From Chloroflexota bacterium (GTDB lineage: Bacteria; Chloroflexota; Dehalococcoidia; Tepidiformales; Tepidiformaceae), in assembly GCA_963169135.1 (NCBI GenBank), contig CAUJEQ010000192.1, forward strand, positions 1 through 9,234: a stretch of DNA of 9,234 nt, read 5' to 3'. The translations under genes and the position numbers were made by a program. Shown piece by piece: positions 7,074 through 9,234 of the stretch. Each line of letters begins with the position of its first letter. Position 1 is the stretch's first letter. The notes under the pieces were generated by a model. It was not told where the DNA came from. It did not search any database and saw only the letters and a list, made by a program, of their open reading frames with translations.

Positions 7074-8126
7074 TCAGCGATACGCTGCGCTGAAGTGCTC
7101 CCACGTCATCCGCACCAGCAACTGGGCGAGCGGGATGTCCGCATACTGCACCGGGACCTGTTCCGAGAAGAACGACACCGCATACGCGTACTGGCGGTCC
7201 GGCCCGAACCGCACGATGGCCACATCGTTGTCGACGTACCCGTCCCAGAGCGGCACGAAGCCGTTCTTGTGGCTCACGGTCGCTTCCGCGGGAAGTGCGG
7301 CGGTCAGGTAGTTCAGACCCGGCTTCACGCCGACCATCGCGTCGATCAACCAGGCCGTGAGGTCCTCGTTCAACAGCTGTCCGTGGTACAGCGCGGAAAG
7401 CGCCAAATTCGCGTCGTCGGCTGTGATGAGGTTGTCCGCACTGAGTCCCAGCGACTCGTCTGGGAATGCTGGCGGATGGTCGAGTGACGTTGAACGCATC
7501 CCGATCACCTCCCGCTGCAGATCGCGCACTCGCCCGACCCCGGCCACCACGTCACCGCCGCCAAGCTTCTCGTACAGCGCCCGTCCCGTGACTGCGTCGC
7601 TCGCGTAGATGGTCCTGCGGATGAGCGCGTCCACGTCCTCCAGCGGGAAGAGCCCGGCCTGTACGTCCCGCAACGCGGCGATGATCGCAAAGAGGTTCAT
7701 CACGCAAGCGGCCCGGTGGCTGCGTGCACCGTTGACGCTGACATGTGCGCCCGTCTGCAGGTCGGTGACGGCGAAGGCGAACTTTCCCGGCGTGGTGGCT
7801 GATGCGATGGCGCTGGCGAGCTCCGCCTGCAGATCCGTGAGGCTCTCGGTGGGCGGGGCCGCCGGTGAGGACCCGGTGAGGTAGGCGAGTCCCGGGACCA
7901 CTACCCGGTACGGGAGCCCAGGGTAAGCCGGGGTGGAGCTGGTCTGGGCGACAGTGACCGTCGGGGCCGGTGGCGGCTCATCCGGAGCACAGAGAACCTC
8001 GGAGACGGGCTCCTCGGCGATGCCATGCCGGCTGTCGAGCGGCCCGCTGCCAAGGATGGCGGCAAGAAACAGGGCTGTGGCCGAGGTTGCTCCGCCAAAC
8101 CATCGGCCAATGCGCATGCCGTGCAC
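7074..8126 (-). CDS. Exported class A beta-lactamase-fold (serine hydrolase) homologue with altered active site
   Basis: A 350-residue protein. The N-terminus has a signal-peptide or anchor helix (about 10-28, after RIGRW), then a Pro/Ser/Thr-rich linker (about 47-95), then a class A beta-lactamase/PBP-like domain (about 97-350). Alignment by motif order: the SxxK site falls at C-V-M-N (C141, N144, in RAACVMNLFA); the SDN motif is S-D-A (176-178, YASDAVTGRALYEKLG); the KTG motif is K-N-G (287-289, VSHKNGF). So the nucleophilic serine and the SxxK lysine are both replaced. Start: GTG 8126 has GAGGG very close upstream; ATG 8117 with AGG eight bases away is an equally good alternative and keeps the signal peptide. 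The deazaflavin-type gene follows by 51 bases. It is likely an envelope protein that binds a ligand or uses cysteine chemistry; beta-lactamase activity is not expected. Confidence 0.8.
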   Translation of the reverse strand: MHGMRIGRWFGGATSATALFLAAILGSGPLDSRHGIAEEPVSEVLCAPDEPPPAPTVTVAQTSSTPAYPGLPYRVVVPGLAYLTGSSPAAPPTESLTDLQAELASAIASATTPGKFAFAVTDLQTGAHVSVNGARSHRAACVMNLFAIIAALRDVQAGLFPLEDVDALIRRTIYASDAVTGRALYEKLGGGDVVAGVGRVRDLQREVIGMRSTSLDHPPAFPDESLGLSADNLITADDANLALSALYHGQLLNEDLTAWLIDAMVGVKPGLNYLTAALPAEATVSHKNGFVPLWDGYVDNDVAIVRFGPDRQYAYAVSFFSEQVPVQYADIPLAQLLVRMTWEHFSAAYR

Positions 8127-8174
8127 CTGCCCTCGCCTGTCGTACTTGCCGTTCGCCCCAGGAGCGGGGTCGCC

Positions 8175-8249
8175 CTAGATGACGATATATCCGGTCGCGA
8201 TGAGGAACAGTATCACAAGACCGATGATGACCAGTGTTCGAGTAGACAT
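8175..8249 (-). CDS. 24-residue hydrophobic membrane microprotein
   Basis: A very short gene not previously named, as far as I can tell. ATG at 8249 and TAG at 8175 encode 24 residues: MSTRT, then an almost unbroken hydrophobic run (LVIIGLVILFLIATGYIVI) that fits a single membrane helix with a positive N-terminal side. The support is the ribosome binding site: GGAGGTGA (complement 8255-8262), a full eight-base match to the 16S 3' end, five bases before the ATG. Such a match is rare by chance. The gene sits on the same strand between the 49-residue hydrophobic gene and the beta-lactamase-fold gene (48 bases after it), so cotranscription is likely. Function is unknown; small one-helix proteins often modulate larger membrane partners. 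Confidence 0.7.
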   Translation of the reverse strand: MSTRTLVIIGLVILFLIATGYIVI

Positions 8250-8254
8250 TGCGT

Positions 8255-8262
8255 TCACCTCC
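8255..8262 (-). promoter_or_regulatory. Perfect Shine-Dalgarno of the microprotein, inside a small hairpin
   Basis: The minus strand reads GGAGGTGA, five bases before the ATG at 8249. It overlaps CACCT-CGG-AGGTG (8256-8268), a five-base-pair stem with a three-base loop that would partly hide the site. This could tune translation, or could simply come from the symmetric sequence. Confidence 0.6.
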
Positions 8263-8290
8263 GAGGTGGTTGCGTGGCCCCCAGGGTCCG

Positions 8291-8313
8291 CTGCGGCGCG
8301 TCACGCGCCGCGG
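8291..8313. terminator. GC-rich hairpin between the two small hydrophobic genes
   Basis: GCGGCGCG (8293-8300) pairs perfectly with CGCGCCGC (8304-8311) across a three-base loop. A T-G and a C-G pair extend the stem to 8291 and 8313. It begins 23 bases after the stop of the 49-residue gene on the minus strand. There is no T-tract on either side, so it may attenuate or stabilise the transcript rather than end it. Confidence 0.45.
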
Positions 8314-8336
8314 GCATTCCCGGGCCGGTCAGTGCG

Positions 8337-8486
8337 TCAGCCCCGCCAGCGGCTGCGCCCGCCGAAGCCGCCCAATGCCAACACGACGAGGACGACGACG
8401 ATGACTACCAGCAAGTTGCTGGTAATGAAGTAGGCGCCCCCTCCGAAGAGCAAAAGCGCGAGCAGAATAAGTACGAGTAGCCACAT
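8337..8486 (-). CDS. 49-residue hydrophobic membrane protein
   Basis: A short gene from ATG 8486 to TGA 8337. It encodes two hydrophobic stretches, about residues 2-20 (WLLVLILLALLLFGGG) and 24-39 (NLLVVIVVVLVVLALG), joined by a short AYFITS turn, then a glycine-rich basic tail GGFGGRSRWRG. This layout recurs in small uncharacterised membrane proteins of high-GC bacteria; I do not recognise a named family with confidence. Support is the ribosome binding site GAAGGGG (complement 8494-8500), seven bases before the ATG, plus coding-like composition: the opposite strand gives an implausible Asp-rich run. It is the first gene of the minus-strand run that continues through the 24-residue gene. Likely located in the cell membrane; function unknown. 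Confidence 0.68.
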   Translation of the reverse strand: MWLLVLILLALLLFGGGAYFITSNLLVVIVVVLVVLALGGFGGRSRWRG

Positions 8487-8633
8487 GTGCGAACCCCTTC
8501 TGAACGGGACCCCGGATGGCCTTCACGGGTCGTTCGCCCCGCGAGACCCTTGCTGACCCGAACTCGCCGGACTTTCCCAACGAGTGCCAGAGCCAGTCCA
8601 TCCACTGTGCCGGACGCTGCAGGATCCCGTAAA

Positions 8634-8647
8634 GGCCCGATCGGGCC
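8634..8647. repeat. Perfect 14-base palindrome
   Basis: GGCCCGATCGGGCC is fully self-complementary. It lies in the 259-base stretch without a gene between the 49-residue protein and tRNA-Leu (8487-8745), in which I otherwise saw only the stem-loop next to the tRNA. It could be a protein-binding site, but GC-rich palindromes also arise by chance. Confidence 0.35.
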
Positions 8648-8711
8648 ACACGGTGGGTCTGATAGGGCGATTACTTCCTGCCATGCGATGCCCGGCCCAT
8701 GGCACGCGGCA

Positions 8712-8741
8712 AGCGAAGTTCGAGTGACACGGTTCTTCGCT
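8712..8741 (-). terminator. Stem-loop just 3' of tRNA-Leu
   Basis: AGCGAAG (8712-8718) pairs with CTTCGCT (8735-8741), with a 16-base loop. On the minus strand it begins four bases after the encoded CCA of tRNA-Leu, where an end or processing structure would be expected. No T-tract follows, so termination itself is unproven. Confidence 0.4.
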
Positions 8742-8745
8742 GCCC

Positions 8746-8832
8746 TGGTGCCGAAGGTGGGATTCGAACCCACACGAGCTTGTGGCTCAGCGGTTTTTGA
8801 GACCGCCGCGTCTGCCATTCCGCCACTTCGGC
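8746..8832 (-). tRNA. tRNA-Leu (anticodon CAA)
   Basis: A type II tRNA of 84 bases plus encoded CCA (8746-8748). The acceptor arms GCCGAAG and CTTCGGC pair fully; the D arm has GCG/CGC. The anticodon stem GCGGT/ACCGC holds loop CTCAAAA, giving CAA, which reads the UUG leucine codon. The 16-base variable region folds with GAGC/GCTC, as in leucine tRNAs, and the T arm is GTGGG-TTCGAAT-CCCAC. The discriminator base is A, the leucine identity element. All stems are intact. Confidence 0.97.
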
Positions 8833-8842
8833 CAGCCCGACC

Positions 8843-8848
8843 ATCATA
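8843..8848 (-). promoter_or_regulatory. -10 box (TATGAT) for tRNA-Leu
   Basis: TATGAT on the minus strand ends ten bases before the first base of the tRNA, so transcription would begin about three bases upstream of the mature 5' end. A -35 is uncertain: TTGAGC is only ten bases upstream, and the hexamer at standard spacing is poor. Confidence 0.45.
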
Positions 8849-8959
8849 CGGCGTGCGCGCTCAACAGGCCGGTTGGAGCCCCCGTATGGATTTCCACTCG
8901 TCTGTCCTCGACGCACCTCTGGTGTGCAGGCTACGCTGAGCAATCTGAGGGGCGTGGGC

Positions 8960-8981
8960 GGCGGACTAGCAGCTATCCGCC
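8960..8981. other. Hairpin in the divergent tRNA intergenic region
   Basis: GGCGGA (8960-8965) pairs with TCCGCC (8976-8981). Inside, TAG/CTA (8967-8969 and 8973-8975) closes on a CAG loop with a single bulged C. It lies in the 169-base gap between the two tRNAs, 20 bases before tRNA-Gln. It could end transcripts reaching the Gln gene from upstream, or be a regulator site. Confidence 0.35.
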
Positions 8982-9001
8982 AACCCCTGGCCTCTACAGG
9001 G

Positions 9002-9075
9002 TGCCGAGTGGTGTAACGGTAGCACACGGGTCTTTGGAGCCTTTGGTCGGGGTTCGAATCCCTGCTCGGCAACCA
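9002..9075 (+). tRNA. tRNA-Gln (anticodon UUG)
   Basis: 71 bases plus encoded CCA (9073-9075). The acceptor TGCCGAG pairs with CTCGGCA, discriminator A; the D stem is GTGT/GCAC and the T arm CGGGG-TTCGAAT-CCCTG. The anticodon loop CTTTGGA (9032-9038) gives UUG. The first pair U1-A72 is the element known to be read by the GatCAB amidotransferase in bacteria that make Gln-tRNA indirectly. The anticodon stem CGGGT/GCCTT is weak: one C-U mismatch, two G-U pairs and two G-C pairs. Despite this, the overall form is clear. Confidence 0.92.
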
Positions 9076-9108
9076 GCGCTTGGGAATGGGCGGAGGGCAT
9101 GCGGGATG

Positions 9109-9234
9109 TCACGCGTGGCCGGGGGTAGCGGGCGTCCCGGGCGGGGGCTGATGGGCGGCTGTTTCGTCGACGAGCGTGCGGAGGGCTTCGGTGAGGGCGC
9201 GGCGGGCGCGTTCGGCGGCGGCTTCGCGTTCGAG
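9109..9234 (-). CDS. C-terminal fragment of an unidentified coiled-coil-rich protein
   Basis: The minus strand is open from the right edge to TGA at 9109-9111, showing the last 41 residues. The first part (LEREAAAERARRALTEAL) is rich in Ala, Glu and Arg and would form a charged helix or coiled coil; the end (HQPPPGTPATPGHA) is Pro-rich and probably disordered. The third codon positions are almost all G or C, which supports coding. Tails like this occur on many proteins, including Uma2-type nuclease-fold proteins and regulators, and I cannot identify this one. It converges with tRNA-Gln, 33 bases away. Confidence 0.5.
   Translation of the reverse strand, partial: LEREAAAERARRALTEALRTLVDETAAHQPPPGTPATPGHA

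Noticed and set aside
8156..8169. Small CCCC/GGGG hairpin after the 24-residue gene
   Set aside because: Only four base pairs with a six-base loop and no T-tract; expected by chance in this GC-rich DNA.
8025..8480. Plus-strand frame with an Asp-rich stretch near its end
   Set aside because: The acidic run is the reverse complement of the Val-rich helix of the 49-residue protein, and no ribosome site supports the plus-strand start.
8487..9072. Frames on both strands reading through the tRNAs (containing VPKVGFEPT, EWQTRRSQ, PSRDSNPDQR)
   Set aside because: These peptides are well-known artefacts of translating tRNA-Leu and tRNA-Gln genes or their antisense strands.
1..9234. CRISPR arrays, insertion sequences, phage genes, toxin-antitoxin or restriction systems
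   Set aside because: No spaced direct repeats, terminal inverted repeats, transposase or integrase motifs were seen. tRNA genes are possible integration sites, but both are intact with no duplicated 3' ends in the window.

Overview
The window is a high-GC bacterial chromosome segment with tightly packed, mostly housekeeping genes. Starts are often non-ATG: GTG for the DinB-like gene, ktrA, the deazaflavin-type gene and probably the serine-hydrolase homologue, and TTG for ktrB. A menaquinone pathway (menF-menD), a Ktr-type potassium transporter, a DUF385/Ddn-like protein of the F420-associated fold, and a TANNNT box abutting an ATG (leaderless style) together fit a Chloroflexota or Actinobacteriota genome. 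I lean to Chloroflexota, but this is inference: no rRNA or marker gene fixes it.

Left block (1-2901, minus strand): isochorismate synthase menF followed by menD, overlapping by 11 bases. menD runs off the left edge. Together they commit chorismate to menaquinone. Middle block (3012-5864, plus strand): a DinB/YfiT-type metal-site four-helix protein, then ktrB (potassium channel subunit) and ktrA (Rossmann regulatory subunit). ktrA ends stop-to-stop against a minus-strand ASCH-domain protein with a winged-helix tail.

Right block (8486 down to 6504, minus strand): four consecutive envelope-type genes. They are a 49-residue hydrophobic protein and a 24-residue hydrophobic protein (both very short and easily missed), an exported class A beta-lactamase-fold protein whose SxxK motif reads C-V-M-N, and a membrane-anchored Ddn-like protein. 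The first two have clear ribosome binding sites. This is the least explained part of the window.

Right edge: divergent tRNA-Leu(CAA) (minus) and tRNA-Gln(UUG) (plus), both with encoded CCA, then the C-terminal end of an unidentified coiled-coil-rich protein on the minus strand. I saw no insertion sequence, CRISPR array, phage gene or resistance island. I do not think the window holds a clear new system. The envelope cluster with the altered active site and the two microproteins is the best place to look.
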